The position numbers were made by a program, and so were the translations under genes. The notes under the pieces are model-generated. The model ran no database searches. It had not been told where the DNA came from and saw nothing but the letters and a program-made list of their open reading frames with translations. This document shows, in pieces, positions 36,579-45,418 of a stretch of DNA of 64,000 nt. Each line of letters begins with the position of its first letter. Position 1 is the stretch's first letter. Source of the DNA: Pseudoxanthomonas sp. F37 (lineage in GTDB: Bacteria > Pseudomonadota > Gammaproteobacteria > Xanthomonadales > Xanthomonadaceae); the NCBI RefSeq assembly GCF_022965755.1, contig NZ_CP095187.1, forward strand, positions 3,224,001-3,288,000. The letters run 5' to 3'.

Positions 36579-37940
36579 ATGAATGCTGCCTGCTTCAAGG
36601 CCTATGACATCCGTGGCCGCGTCCCCGACGAGCTGAATACCGACCTGGCCCGACGCATAGGGTCAGGGATGGCGCGCTTGCTTGGCCCTGGCCCCGTCGT
36701 GATCGGCAGGGATGTGCGGCTGACGAGTCACGCCCTGCAGCGGGCGCTGGAGGAAGGCTTACTGCATGCAGGCCGCGATGTGATCGACATCGGCCTCTGT
36801 GGCACCGAAGAGGTCTATTTCCAGACATTCCATCGCGGTGCGGCGGGTGGCGTCATGGTCACGGCCAGCCACAACCCGATGGATTACAACGGGATGAAGC
36901 TGGTTCGCGACGGCGCGCGTCCAATCAGCGGCGACTCCGGCCTGCATGCCATCAGGGACTTTGCGCTGGGTTCGGAAGTACCCACGCAGATCGCGGGCGC
37001 CCAACGGACGGAAGCACCGGACAAGACCGCATTCATCGAACATCTGCTGGGCTATGTCGACCCCGCGACGCTGAGGCCGCTGAAGATCGTCGTAAACGCC
37101 GGGAATGGCGGCGCCGGCTTGATTGTCGACCAGTTGGCGCCCCATCTGCCTTTCGAGTTCATCCGTATCCAGCACGAACCCGACGGCAGCTTCCCCAATG
37201 GGATTCCCAATCCCCTGTTGCCCGGAAATCGCACAGCGACGGCCGAAGCCGTACGCCTCCATGGCGCAGACCTTGGACTGGCATGGGATGGCGACTTCGA
37301 CCGATGCTTCTTCTTCGACGCGGACGGTTCGTTCATCGAAGGCTACTATCTGGTGGGGCTGCTGGCTCAGGCACTGCTGGCCCGCGCCCCGGGGAGTCGG
37401 ATCATCCATGACCCGCGCCTGACCTGGAACACCATCGAGATGGTCCAGGCCGCGGGCGGGCTTCCGGTCATGAGCAAGACCGGACATGCGTTCATCAAGG
37501 AGCGCATGCGCGCGGAAGACGCCATCTACGGTGGCGAGATGAGCGCACATCACTACTTCCGCGACTTCGCCTACTGCGATTCCGGAATGATCCCCTGGCT
37601 GCTCATCACGGCCCTCATGTCGGCAACGGGCAAGCCGCTGGCCGAACTGGTAGCCGATCGCATGCGGGCTTTCCCGTGCAGTGGAGAGATCAATTTCCGG
37701 GTGGCCGACGCGCGCGAAGCCGTAAGGCGGGTTCTCGAACATTACGCGGACCAGTCCCCCGTGTTGGACCACACTGACGGGGCGAGTGCCGATTTCGGCA
37801 CCTGGCGCTTCAATCTCCGCAGCTCCAACACGGAGCCGCTCCTGCGGCTGAACATCGAAACGCGAGGCGATGCATCGTTGCTTGCCAAGTGTACCGACGA
37901 GCTTTCCGCATTGATCGGCGGCAAGCCCGCCTCTCACTGA
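36579..37940 (+). CDS. Phosphomannomutase / phosphoglucomutase
   Basis: 453-residue alpha-D-phosphohexomutase converting mannose-6-P to mannose-1-P (and probably glucose-6-P to glucose-1-P). The phosphoserine loop is [13 protein letters not shown] (about residues 96-108), the metal loop [11 protein letters not shown] (about 237-247), the sugar-binding [10 protein letters not shown] (about 317-326) and the phosphate-binding [12 protein letters not shown] near the C-terminus. It has a good AAGGA ribosome binding site. In Xanthomonas the equivalent is XanA; AlgC/ManB are related names. First gene of the O-antigen locus, paired with the guanylyltransferase next door. Confidence 0.92.
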   Translation: MNAACFKAYDIRGRVPDELNTDLARRIGSGMARLLGPGPVVIGRDVRLTSHALQRALEEGLLHAGRDVIDIGLCGTEEVYFQTFHRGAAGGVMVTASHNPMDYNGMKLVRDGARPISGDSGLHAIRDFALGSEVPTQIAGAQRTEAPDKTAFIEHLLGYVDPATLRPLKIVVNAGNGGAGLIVDQLAPHLPFEFIRIQHEPDGSFPNGIPNPLLPGNRTATAEAVRLHGADLGLAWDGDFDRCFFFDADGSFIEGYYLVGLLAQALLARAPGSRIIHDPRLTWNTIEMVQAAGGLPVMSKTGHAFIKERMRAEDAIYGGEMSAHHYFRDFAYCDSGMIPWLLITALMSATGKPLAELVADRMRAFPCSGEINFRVADAREAVRRVLEHYADQSPVLDHTDGASADFGTWRFNLRSSNTEPLLRLNIETRGDASLLAKCTDELSALIGGKPASH

Positions 37941-37953
37941 TCAAGGACTATCC

Positions 37954-39357
37954 ATGCCCTCTATTCTTCCCGTCATCCTTTCAGGCGGATCCGGCACGCG
38001 CCTTTGGCCCCTCTCGCGCGAAGCCTATCCGAAGCAGTTCCTGCCGCTGGTCGGCGAGGACACCATGCTGCAGGCCACGTGGAAGCGGGTCGCGCCCGTT
38101 TCGGACCTGGCACCCATCGTGGTGGCCAACCAGGAGCACCGGTTCATGGCAGCGGAACAATTGAGGGAGTGCAACGCGCAGCCCGACGCCATCATCCTTG
38201 AGCCCGTGGGCCGCAACACTGCCCCGGCCATCGCGGTGGCGGCCCTGCACGCCCTCACCAAGCACGAGGACGCGTTGCTGCTCGTTCTCCCGTCCGATCA
38301 CGTGATCCGCGACGAGTCCCGGTTCCGGGATGCGGTGCGGCAGGCCGCAGAGGCCGCCTCTCACGGGAAACTGGTGACCTTCGGCATTGTGCCCGATGCG
38401 CCCGAGACCGGTTATGGCTATATCAAGGCTAAGGATGGCCCAGGGGTCCGTGAAATCGATCGCTTCATCGAGAAGCCGGACCGGGCCACCGCCGAGCAGT
38501 ACGTCGCGTCCCAAGACTATTTCTGGAACGGCGGCATGTTCGTATTCAAGGCTTCCCGCTACCTGGATGAGCTTCGCAAGTTCCGGCCCGAGATCGTCTC
38601 GGCTAGCGAGAACGCACTCAGGCAAGCGTCGCGCGACCAGGATTTCATCCGCCTGGATCCCGAAGCCTTCGCTGCAAGCCCCAGCGACTCCATCGACTAC
38701 GCCGTCATGGAGAAGACAACCGCTGGGGCGGTAGTACCTCTCGATGCAGGATGGAGCGACGTCGGCTCCTGGTCCGCGCTGTGGTCGGTGTCCGACAAGG
38801 ACGATGCTGGCAACGCCCATCACGGCGACGTGATGGAAGTCGATTGCAGGAACACGTACGCCTACGGCACCAAGTTGATCGCGATGATAGGTCTCGAGGA
38901 CCTGATCGTGGTCGAGACAGACGACGCGATTCTCGTGGGACACAAGAGCCGCATCCAGGACGTGAAGACCGTGGTGGGGCGCATCAAGCAGGAAGGCCGC
39001 AGCGAGGCAGTGGCCCATCGAAAGGTGTACCGGCCCTGGGGCGCGTACGACTCCATAGACAACGGCACGCGCTTCCAGGTGAAGCGGATCACCGTAAAGC
39101 CAGGCGCCGTGCTGAGCCTGCAGATGCATCACCACCGTGCCGAACACTGGATCGTGGTCAGTGGAACCGCGGAGGTTACGCGGGGGGACGAAGTGGTCCT
39201 GTTGACGGAGAACCAGAGCACGTATATCCCGCTGGGCGTCACGCACCGGCTCAGGAATCCCGGCAAGCTCCCGCTGGAACTGATAGAAGTCCAGTCGGGG
39301 AGCTATCTCGGGGAGGACGACATCGTGCGTTTCGAGGATACCTACGGACGCGTATGA
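37954..39357 (+). CDS. Mannose-1-phosphate guanylyltransferase / mannose-6-phosphate isomerase
   Basis: 467-residue bifunctional type II enzyme (XanB/ManC/AlgA family). The nucleotidyltransferase half has LSGGSGTRLWPLSREAYPKQ (pyrophosphorylase signature, about 8-27) and FIEKPDRATAEQYV; the C-terminal cupin isomerase half (about 350-460) has VKPGAVLSLQMHHHRAEHWI and VVSGTAEV. It makes GDP-mannose, precursor of the GDP-D-rhamnose made by gmd/rmd in this locus. Starts 13 bases after the phosphomannomutase. Confidence 0.95.
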   Translation: MPSILPVILSGGSGTRLWPLSREAYPKQFLPLVGEDTMLQATWKRVAPVSDLAPIVVANQEHRFMAAEQLRECNAQPDAIILEPVGRNTAPAIAVAALHALTKHEDALLLVLPSDHVIRDESRFRDAVRQAAEAASHGKLVTFGIVPDAPETGYGYIKAKDGPGVREIDRFIEKPDRATAEQYVASQDYFWNGGMFVFKASRYLDELRKFRPEIVSASENALRQASRDQDFIRLDPEAFAASPSDSIDYAVMEKTTAGAVVPLDAGWSDVGSWSALWSVSDKDDAGNAHHGDVMEVDCRNTYAYGTKLIAMIGLEDLIVVETDDAILVGHKSRIQDVKTVVGRIKQEGRSEAVAHRKVYRPWGAYDSIDNGTRFQVKRITVKPGAVLSLQMHHHRAEHWIVVSGTAEVTRGDEVVLLTENQSTYIPLGVTHRLRNPGKLPLELIEVQSGSYLGEDDIVRFEDTYGRV

Positions 39358-39481
39358 GATCTTCCGGATCTGCATGCAGCTGGCAGCCACTGCCGCCAGG
39401 CGCGAAGAATGACGGATAATCGCCAATAGCGACCGTCAGGTCGTCCAATGATTCCGGTTGCCGCAAGGAGCGTGCTACCCC

Positions 39482-40432
39482 ATGAAGTTGATCATCCAGA
39501 TCCCCTGCCTCAACGAAGCCGAAACCCTTGCGGTAGCCGTTGGCGCGCTACCCCGGTCTGTCGCAGGATTCGAGCACGTCGAGTGGCTGATCGTCGACGA
39601 CGGCTCGACCGATGACACGGCCAGATTGGCACGGCAGTTGGGCGTGCACCACGTTGTTCGGCATCCGGTCAATCGCGGCCTCGCTACCGCCTTCATGACA
39701 GGCCTGGATGCATGCCTTCGCTTGGGCGCGGACGTCATCGTCAACACGGACGCCGACAACCAGTATGAAGCCGACGACATTCCACTACTGACCTCACCCA
39801 TCCTCGCTGGCGAGGCCGACATGGTGATCGGCGCCCGACCCATCGACGAGACCGAGCATTTTTCCTGGGTGAAGAAGAAACTGCAGCGACTTGGCAGCTG
39901 GGCCGTACGTGTGGCCAGCCAGACCGACGTTGCGGATGCGCCGAGCGGGTTTCGCGCCATCTCGCGGGAAACCGCAATGCGCTTGAACGTCTTCAATGCA
40001 TATACCTACACGCTGGAAACCATCATCCAGGCAGGGCGCAGCAATCTGCGCGTGTTGTCGGTACCGATTCGGACCAATCCCGATCTTCGCCCTTCGCGGT
40101 TGGTGAAGAGCATCCGCAGCTACGTGCAGCGCTCGCTGGTCACCATCTTGCGCGTGTTCGCGATCTACCGGCCGTTCTTCTTGTTCTTCTGGCCCAGCAT
40201 CATCCTGGGTGCGGCGGGGCTGCTCGCAGGCCTGCGCTATCTCTACTTCGTGCTCATCGGCGACGGCGCAGGCCACATCCAGTCCGTCATCTTCGCCGCC
40301 CTGTGCCTGATTCTGGGCGCCATCACCCTGATGATGGGTTTTCTTGCGGATCTGATCGCCACCAACCGCAAGCTGATGGAACGCATTGACGTACGAGTAC
40401 AGCGCATCGAACACGAGGTGCGCAGGAGCTAG
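39482..40432 (+). CDS. Family 2 glycosyltransferase with C-terminal membrane helices (DPM1/GtrB-like)
   Basis: 316 residues. The GT-A catalytic part has IQIPCLNEAETLAVAVGALP (residues about 4-23), WLIVDDGSTDDTARLARQLG and the DxD-type NTDADNQYEADD; two hydrophobic helices follow (about 232-255 and 270-290). This arrangement is that of polyprenyl-phosphate glycosyltransferases such as GtrB/DPM1, which charge undecaprenyl phosphate with one sugar for periplasmic decoration. Start ATG at 39482, with AAGGAG 11 bases upstream. The polytopic protein at 41151 could be the transferase that uses the product; inference only. Confidence 0.85.
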   Translation: MKLIIQIPCLNEAETLAVAVGALPRSVAGFEHVEWLIVDDGSTDDTARLARQLGVHHVVRHPVNRGLATAFMTGLDACLRLGADVIVNTDADNQYEADDIPLLTSPILAGEADMVIGARPIDETEHFSWVKKKLQRLGSWAVRVASQTDVADAPSGFRAISRETAMRLNVFNAYTYTLETIIQAGRSNLRVLSVPIRTNPDLRPSRLVKSIRSYVQRSLVTILRVFAIYRPFFLFFWPSIILGAAGLLAGLRYLYFVLIGDGAGHIQSVIFAALCLILGAITLMMGFLADLIATNRKLMERIDVRVQRIEHEVRRS

Positions 40433-40450
40433 GGCCCTTCCGAGTGCAAA

Positions 40451-40478
40451 GGGCCGAAGCCATCGCCGACTTCGGCCC
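40451..40478. terminator. Bidirectional hairpin between convergent genes
   Basis: GGGCCGAAG (40451-40459) pairs with CTTCGGCCC (40470-40478) between the convergent GT2 and lipoprotein genes. On the minus strand it is followed by TTTGCA. A second smaller inverted repeat, GGCCCTT/AAGGGCC, overlaps its left side (40433-40455). Confidence 0.6.
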
Positions 40479-40489
40479 ACCCAATCACA

Positions 40490-41044
40490 TCATCGCTTGC
40501 GAGCGACCTGATACGAAGTAATGGAAACACGTGCATCTTTCGGCACCAACGCACGGATTTCCAGATCAGAAACATCGCTGGCGAGAACGATGTCGAAGGT
40601 CGGGAACGGTCCCACCTGAGTGACATTCACGCCGCCATGCGCCACTGTCCCCTTGCCGGAAGCGGCATCGAGGCGAAACTGTCCGGCGGCGACTGCATCG
40701 ACATTGCCCTGGAGCGATACGGTGTAGGTTCCTGCCTTTAATCCCACATACGGGCCAAACAAGACATAGCCATTCCTGCTGCTGTCATTGACCAGCTTGC
40801 CGTCCACCCATTTGCCGCCCTGCGTGTTGTACTTGTCGGTAGCGAGGTTGCGCGACAGGGAGTCCGCATAGGCCAATTCGGGCGCCGCCTCAACAGGCGA
40901 GGCGGCTGACGCCGGCGGCGCTTCAGCCGCGGCGTCCGGCGAGGATTCCGGCATCGGCTCCAGATGCACTCCCTCATCCTGCTGTTTGCAGGCAGTCAGG
41001 GCAAGCAATACGGCAACTGCGAGCAAAGAAGTGATCGTCTTCAT
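40490..41044 (-). CDS. Small lipoprotein with C-terminal GPY module
   Basis: 184 residues, start ATG at 41044. MKTITSLLAVAVLLALTAC has an LTAC lipobox (Cys19), then an acidic Ala/Pro/Ser linker (about 20-62). The C-terminal 120 residues form a beta-rich module with NGYVLFGPYVGLKAGTYTVS and, nearer the end, DVSDLEIRALVPKDARVSIT. The same pattern ends the membrane protein at 41151 and the large glycosyltransferase at 45419, so the module is shared inside this locus. No family recognised. Possibly a periplasmic glycan-binding lipoprotein; that is inference. Confidence 0.78.
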   Translation of the reverse strand: MKTITSLLAVAVLLALTACKQQDEGVHLEPMPESSPDAAAEAPPASAASPVEAAPELAYADSLSRNLATDKYNTQGGKWVDGKLVNDSSRNGYVLFGPYVGLKAGTYTVSLQGNVDAVAAGQFRLDAASGKGTVAHGGVNVTQVGPFPTFDIVLASDVSDLEIRALVPKDARVSITSYQVARKR

Positions 41045-41150
41045 GAAATCCTCGAAATCGGTAGTCATTGGTAGCGCCGCATCAGGCGTCGGAACGTACA
41101 CCGCCGGCATGCCACGCCGGTAGGGGGCAGAATCTTATACCTTGTGCAGC

Positions 41151-43307
41151 CTAGAGTCCCGCGACCGCCGGTTGCAGCGAGTATCCGGCAACGGTCAGAT
41201 CGTCGCCCGCCCCCACCCACAGCCGAACTTCAACCGACGCCTGGTCGCTGGGCACCTCGAAACGCCACGCGCCCAGCGAATCCGGGGACCTGGCGATAAG
41301 TGCTTCCTTCATCAGCACGCGGCGTCCCCCGTCCGAAACCACGTCCAGATAGGCCGCTTCCAGGGTGTTCGCCCTCCCCCGCAACCTTAATTCATAAATC
41401 CCGGCCGGCAAGGGACGATAGGGTCCGAAGAACAGATAACCCTCGCGGCCCGTCGTCAGCAGCCCCGTTTCGCCAAGCTTGCCAACCCTCGTGAATCTGG
41501 CGAGATCACCCGGGGAGCTGTTGAGGCATCCTCCCGACAGGAGGCACGTTTCGCCCATCCGGGGACGCCATTGGCTTCCGGAACTGGCACTGGCCCGCGC
41601 GACCGGATATCGCAGCTGCGCCGGGGCCTCTTTTACGAACACCCGCAGTCCTGTATCACTCTCAATGCCCACGACCGACAGCTCAGGATGCCGTTGTTTC
41701 CACCCTGCATTGTATGTAAGCAGCGCCCCCCGGCACGGACCGTTCGCCCACGACTCCGCCTCTTTCCCCTTCTCGTAGCGATAGTTGAAGAAGAAGAAGG
41801 AATACAGGAAACCTCGCTCGACTTGGGCCGATGCCGGATTCATATCCCGCGGCAAGGACGCCATGTCGAAGTAGACACACCCATCCGCGTAGTTGCCCCG
41901 GACGAACTCCACCACCTCCGATGGCCTGCTGCGCGTTTCCAATATGGCGCGGTGCCAATCGATCTGCGAAGTCGCAGCGAAACAGTAGAGGGCAAGAGCA
42001 CCTGACCACGCCAGGTAACGCGGCAGCAAATTGAATGCGATGACGCCCATCGCCCCCAGAGCCAGCCATCTGGAAACCGGCCCTTCCCTGAGGAACAATT
42101 CCGGCCACAAGCCGGAAATATTCACACGGTTGATTCCCCCGGATGCACCAACGCCATGACTTAACCAGATGCCGACCACGCACACCAGTATCGCGACTCC
42201 GACCATCACCCAGCGGCGTCGCTGACTCAACAGGCCAAGGGCCAGCAAAGGGAGCACGAAAGCGTCCTGATACCGCCCATAGACCCAGTGATCGAGCCGA
42301 TCAGGTGTGCCGGTGGCGGTACTGAGCGCAGTCAGCGCGATGCAGCCCAAGGGGGCGAGCAACACGAATATCCCGACCACCTCGGTCGGGACATGCGTTG
42401 CCGTCGCGTCAGCGCTCGCGAGATGACGCTGGCGCCAGCGCCTCAGAATTTCTATGGCGCCCAGGACACTGACGCCGAAGCTGGCTATCACGTTGTAGGA
42501 CAATTGCCCAAGCGCGGATCCAAGCAGCTTTGTCCACGCGCTAACGTCAAGGACAACGGCCGCGACCTTCCCCAGGCCGGGATAGTGCAAACCAGGATCG
42601 CCACCGCCGGGCGTCATGCCCGCGACCCGCCAGGGCTCCACACCATATCGATAGGCTGCGACCAAACCCAAAGAAACAACCGCATGCAACATCAGTAATC
42701 GATATGGGCGCGGCGCGACCACGAGCGCCAGTGCGAGCAGCGAAGCTATCGGCGCGACGGCGCCCGTTGGGTGAATCCAGAACTGGAGCCCGACGAGAAT
42801 CGCATGCGGGATGACCGTCAACGGTCGAAGTGGGTCGACCCGGAACAGGCTCCATACGGACAGGATGAAGAAGAACGCCACCGCGCTTTGACTGAAGGCA
42901 TATCCGCTCATCGCAAGGTTGGCTGGATAAGCAGCGACCAGCGAGGTGGCCAGAAGCAGCTGCAATCGTGACGCGGCCGGGAATAGTCTCCGGGCAACAT
43001 CATGCACGAGGCCCAGGGAAACGCCCCACATAACTGCGTTGATTATCAGCACGCCTCGCCAGACCACCCGGGGGTCATCCAGGAAGTAGAACAGGGGCGC
43101 GAGCAGAAACGAGTAGCCCGCATGATAGCTACTGGCGGAACTTACGAAGTGCCCTGCAATGAAGGCGCCATTCGTCAGATAACCTATTTCGTCGGCCAGG
43201 TACGCCGGGCCCGCCACCCATGCAGTCGCTGCGTAGAAGACGATGGCAGTCAGCAGCAGAATGCCGGCAAAGACGCCTAATTCTGGAATCCGTCCAGATT
43301 GCGTCAT
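41151..43307 (-). CDS. Polytopic membrane protein (GT-C-like) with C-terminal GPY module
   Basis: 718 residues, start ATG at 43307 preceded by a strong AGGAGAAG. About ten to twelve hydrophobic segments fill residues 10-450, with charged loops such as YLADEIGYLTNGAFIAG near the N-terminus that recall the GT-C first loop (acidic residue after helix 1). The region after about 450 is soluble and likely periplasmic, ending in the shared module (REGYLFFGPYRPLPAGIYEL, then VEVRLWVGAGDDLTVAGY). Best guess is a polyprenyl-phosphate-sugar-dependent transferase decorating the O-antigen, paired with the GT2 at 39482. No direct family assignment. Confidence 0.78.
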   Translation of the reverse strand: MTQSGRIPELGVFAGILLLTAIVFYAATAWVAGPAYLADEIGYLTNGAFIAGHFVSSASSYHAGYSFLLAPLFYFLDDPRVVWRGVLIINAVMWGVSLGLVHDVARRLFPAASRLQLLLATSLVAAYPANLAMSGYAFSQSAVAFFFILSVWSLFRVDPLRPLTVIPHAILVGLQFWIHPTGAVAPIASLLALALVVAPRPYRLLMLHAVVSLGLVAAYRYGVEPWRVAGMTPGGGDPGLHYPGLGKVAAVVLDVSAWTKLLGSALGQLSYNVIASFGVSVLGAIEILRRWRQRHLASADATATHVPTEVVGIFVLLAPLGCIALTALSTATGTPDRLDHWVYGRYQDAFVLPLLALGLLSQRRRWVMVGVAILVCVVGIWLSHGVGASGGINRVNISGLWPELFLREGPVSRWLALGAMGVIAFNLLPRYLAWSGALALYCFAATSQIDWHRAILETRSRPSEVVEFVRGNYADGCVYFDMASLPRDMNPASAQVERGFLYSFFFFNYRYEKGKEAESWANGPCRGALLTYNAGWKQRHPELSVVGIESDTGLRVFVKEAPAQLRYPVARASASSGSQWRPRMGETCLLSGGCLNSSPGDLARFTRVGKLGETGLLTTGREGYLFFGPYRPLPAGIYELRLRGRANTLEAAYLDVVSDGGRRVLMKEALIARSPDSLGAWRFEVPSDQASVEVRLWVGAGDDLTVAGYSLQPAVAGL

Positions 43308-43354
43308 CTTCTCCTCCCCTCCTCGATTCGCGTCCCCAGGTTCATCGGCGCTTG

Positions 43355-44254
43355 TCAGCCGTCCGCCAGCATCCAGCGCAACGTTTCCCGCAATGGCGCG
43401 GCCTGCCAATCGCCCAACAGGGCGCGAAGACTCGCATTGTCGCCCCGCAACACCTTCACTTCATTTGCCCGGACGAACGCGGGATTGACTTCGATTTCCA
43501 GATCATGGCCTGTCAGTTCACTGCACATGGCGACCACCTCCCGGAGCGAATGCGCCTGTCCCGAACTGATGTTGTAGGTGCCTCCCACGGCGTCGCGCGT
43601 CTCGACAAGCCGGCGATAAAGATGCACCACCGTCCTGACATCACTGAAATCCCGTGATACATCGAGATTTCCCAATTCAATGCGTTCGGCACGCCGCCGG
43701 AAGTGGGCAACGATCTTCGGAAGCAGGTAGTTGCTGGCCTGTCCAACGCCTGTGTAGTTGAAAGGACGGGCGACCACTATGGGAAGGCGGTCACTCCATA
43801 GCCGCGCCATGTACTCCATGGCCAGCTTGCTTACGGCGTAGTCGTTTGCGGGCGCGGGTGGCGTACTCTCACTGAGCGACCCTTCGCTTGCATTTCCGTA
43901 CACGTTTGCACTGCTCGCGAGCAGAACGCAATCGGGACGGTTTCCGGCACCTGCGGCTGCGTCTAGGAGATGTCGAGTGCCTATGACGTTCACACGGTAG
44001 AAATCATCGGCATCGCCATGGCCGACAAATGCCAGCGCGGCCAAATGAATGACGATTCGAGGCTGCAGATCCGCAAGCAGCGACCGCATTGCCTCTGCAT
44101 CAGTCAGATCCACCCGGTGGTAGTCCGCGCGGTCGCTTTCGCCGCTACCCATTCCGACAACCTGGTAGCCTGAGCGGGACAGCTCATCCATCAGGTAGCG
44201 CCCCGTGAAGCCTAGGGCGCCGGTGACAAGGACCCGCTTGCCGGGCTCCGCCAT
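43355..44254 (-). CDS. rmd: GDP-4-dehydro-6-deoxy-D-mannose reductase (probable)
   Basis: 299-residue short-chain dehydrogenase/epimerase. The NAD(P) motif is VTGALGFTGRYL (about 9-20), the catalytic Tyr-Lys pair is in DYAVSKLAMEYM (about 138-149), with LLASSANVYGNASEGSLSES before it. Immediately downstream of gmd (stop and start share a base), so it most likely reduces the gmd product to GDP-D-rhamnose. GDP-fucose synthase (Fcl) or GDP-talose synthesis are alternatives, but the sequence RDFSDVRTVVHLYRRLVET is of the Rmd type. Confidence 0.85.
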   Translation of the reverse strand: MAEPGKRVLVTGALGFTGRYLMDELSRSGYQVVGMGSGESDRADYHRVDLTDAEAMRSLLADLQPRIVIHLAALAFVGHGDADDFYRVNVIGTRHLLDAAAGAGNRPDCVLLASSANVYGNASEGSLSESTPPAPANDYAVSKLAMEYMARLWSDRLPIVVARPFNYTGVGQASNYLLPKIVAHFRRRAERIELGNLDVSRDFSDVRTVVHLYRRLVETRDAVGGTYNISSGQAHSLREVVAMCSELTGHDLEIEVNPAFVRANEVKVLRGDNASLRALLGDWQAAPLRETLRWMLADG

Positions 44255-45288
44255 CAGAACGAAACCCCCTTCTCGTTTCTGCGCAGATCGGCTTCCACCA
44301 TCATCGCGCACAGGCCTTCCAGGTTCGTGTTCGGCCGCCAGCCAAGCTGCAAGCGGGCCTTCTCGGGATTTCCGATCAGCAGATCGACTTCCGCAGGACG
44401 GTAATACCGCGGATTGATTCGGACCAGTTCCCTCCCCGTGACAGCCTCGACACCCCGCTCGCCTTCGTCCTTGCCCGTCCATTCGATCACGGTGCCGGCC
44501 GCCTTGAAGGCCATGGTCACAAAGTCGCGAACAGTCTCGGTGCGATTGGTCGCCAATACATAGGTATCCGGTTCCTCCGCCTGGAGCATGCGCCACATGC
44601 CGTCAACGTACTCGCGCGCATATCCCCAGTCCCGCTTGGCGTCCAGATTGCCCAACTCAAGCACATCAAGTTTCCCCAGCGCGATCTTGGCGACGGAGTC
44701 CGTGATCTTGCGGGTAACGAACTCGCGTCCACGCAGTGGCGATTCATGATTGAAGAGAATGCCACTGCAACCGAAGATGTCGTACGACTCGCGATAATTG
44801 ATCGTCATCCAGTGCGCATAGAGCTTGGCCACACCATACGGACTACGAGGGTAGAAAGGAGTCGTCTCGGTCTGCGGCACCGCCTGGACCTTGCCGAACA
44901 TTTCCGAAGTCGACGCCTGATAGAAGCGAATCTTCGAATCCACCTGACGGATGGCCTCCAACAAGTGGACCGGCCCGATACCGGTAATATGTGCGGTCGT
45001 CGTCGGCTGATCGAAAGAAACACCGACGAAGCTCTGCGCCGCGAGATTGTAGACCTCGGTCGCGCCGGTAGTCTCCAGCATACGGATGCTTGATCCCAGA
45101 TCGGTCAGATCGTACTCGATCAAATGGAGATTGGGGTGCTGGTCGATCCCCAATTCCTCGATGCGCCAGAAGTTCACCGAACTCGTGCGACGGTAGGTGC
45201 CGTAGACTTGGTATCCCTTCTCCAGCAGGAGTTCGGCCAGATATGCCCCATCCTGGCCGGAGATCCCCGTAATCACTGCCGTCTTCAT
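44254..45288 (-). CDS. gmd: GDP-mannose 4,6-dehydratase
   Basis: 344 residues converting GDP-D-mannose to GDP-4-keto-6-deoxy-D-mannose. NADP-binding [19 protein letters not shown] (about 7-25), [15 protein letters not shown], the catalytic [10 protein letters not shown] with Tyr/Lys in [15 protein letters not shown], and the Gmd-specific RRWDYARDFV-type stretch (here [14 protein letters not shown]). The start is the ATG at 45288; the codon before it is TTG. It feeds rmd, and both act on GDP-mannose from the two genes at 36579-39357. Confidence 0.94.
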   Translation of the reverse strand: MKTAVITGISGQDGAYLAELLLEKGYQVYGTYRRTSSVNFWRIEELGIDQHPNLHLIEYDLTDLGSSIRMLETTGATEVYNLAAQSFVGVSFDQPTTTAHITGIGPVHLLEAIRQVDSKIRFYQASTSEMFGKVQAVPQTETTPFYPRSPYGVAKLYAHWMTINYRESYDIFGCSGILFNHESPLRGREFVTRKITDSVAKIALGKLDVLELGNLDAKRDWGYAREYVDGMWRMLQAEEPDTYVLATNRTETVRDFVTMAFKAAGTVIEWTGKDEGERGVEAVTGRELVRINPRYYRPAEVDLLIGNPEKARLQLGWRPNTNLEGLCAMMVEADLRRNEKGVSF

Positions 45289-45418
45289 CAAAGTTCCTCA
45301 ATTATGGATTGCCTGTTCAGGCGAACTCGCCGGGATAATACTGCAAGCTTGTCATCCAGCTCCAGTTGCCCATGCCGTGAGATCTGCCGCGAGCGCACGA
45401 TTCCTCCCTTTCACGCCA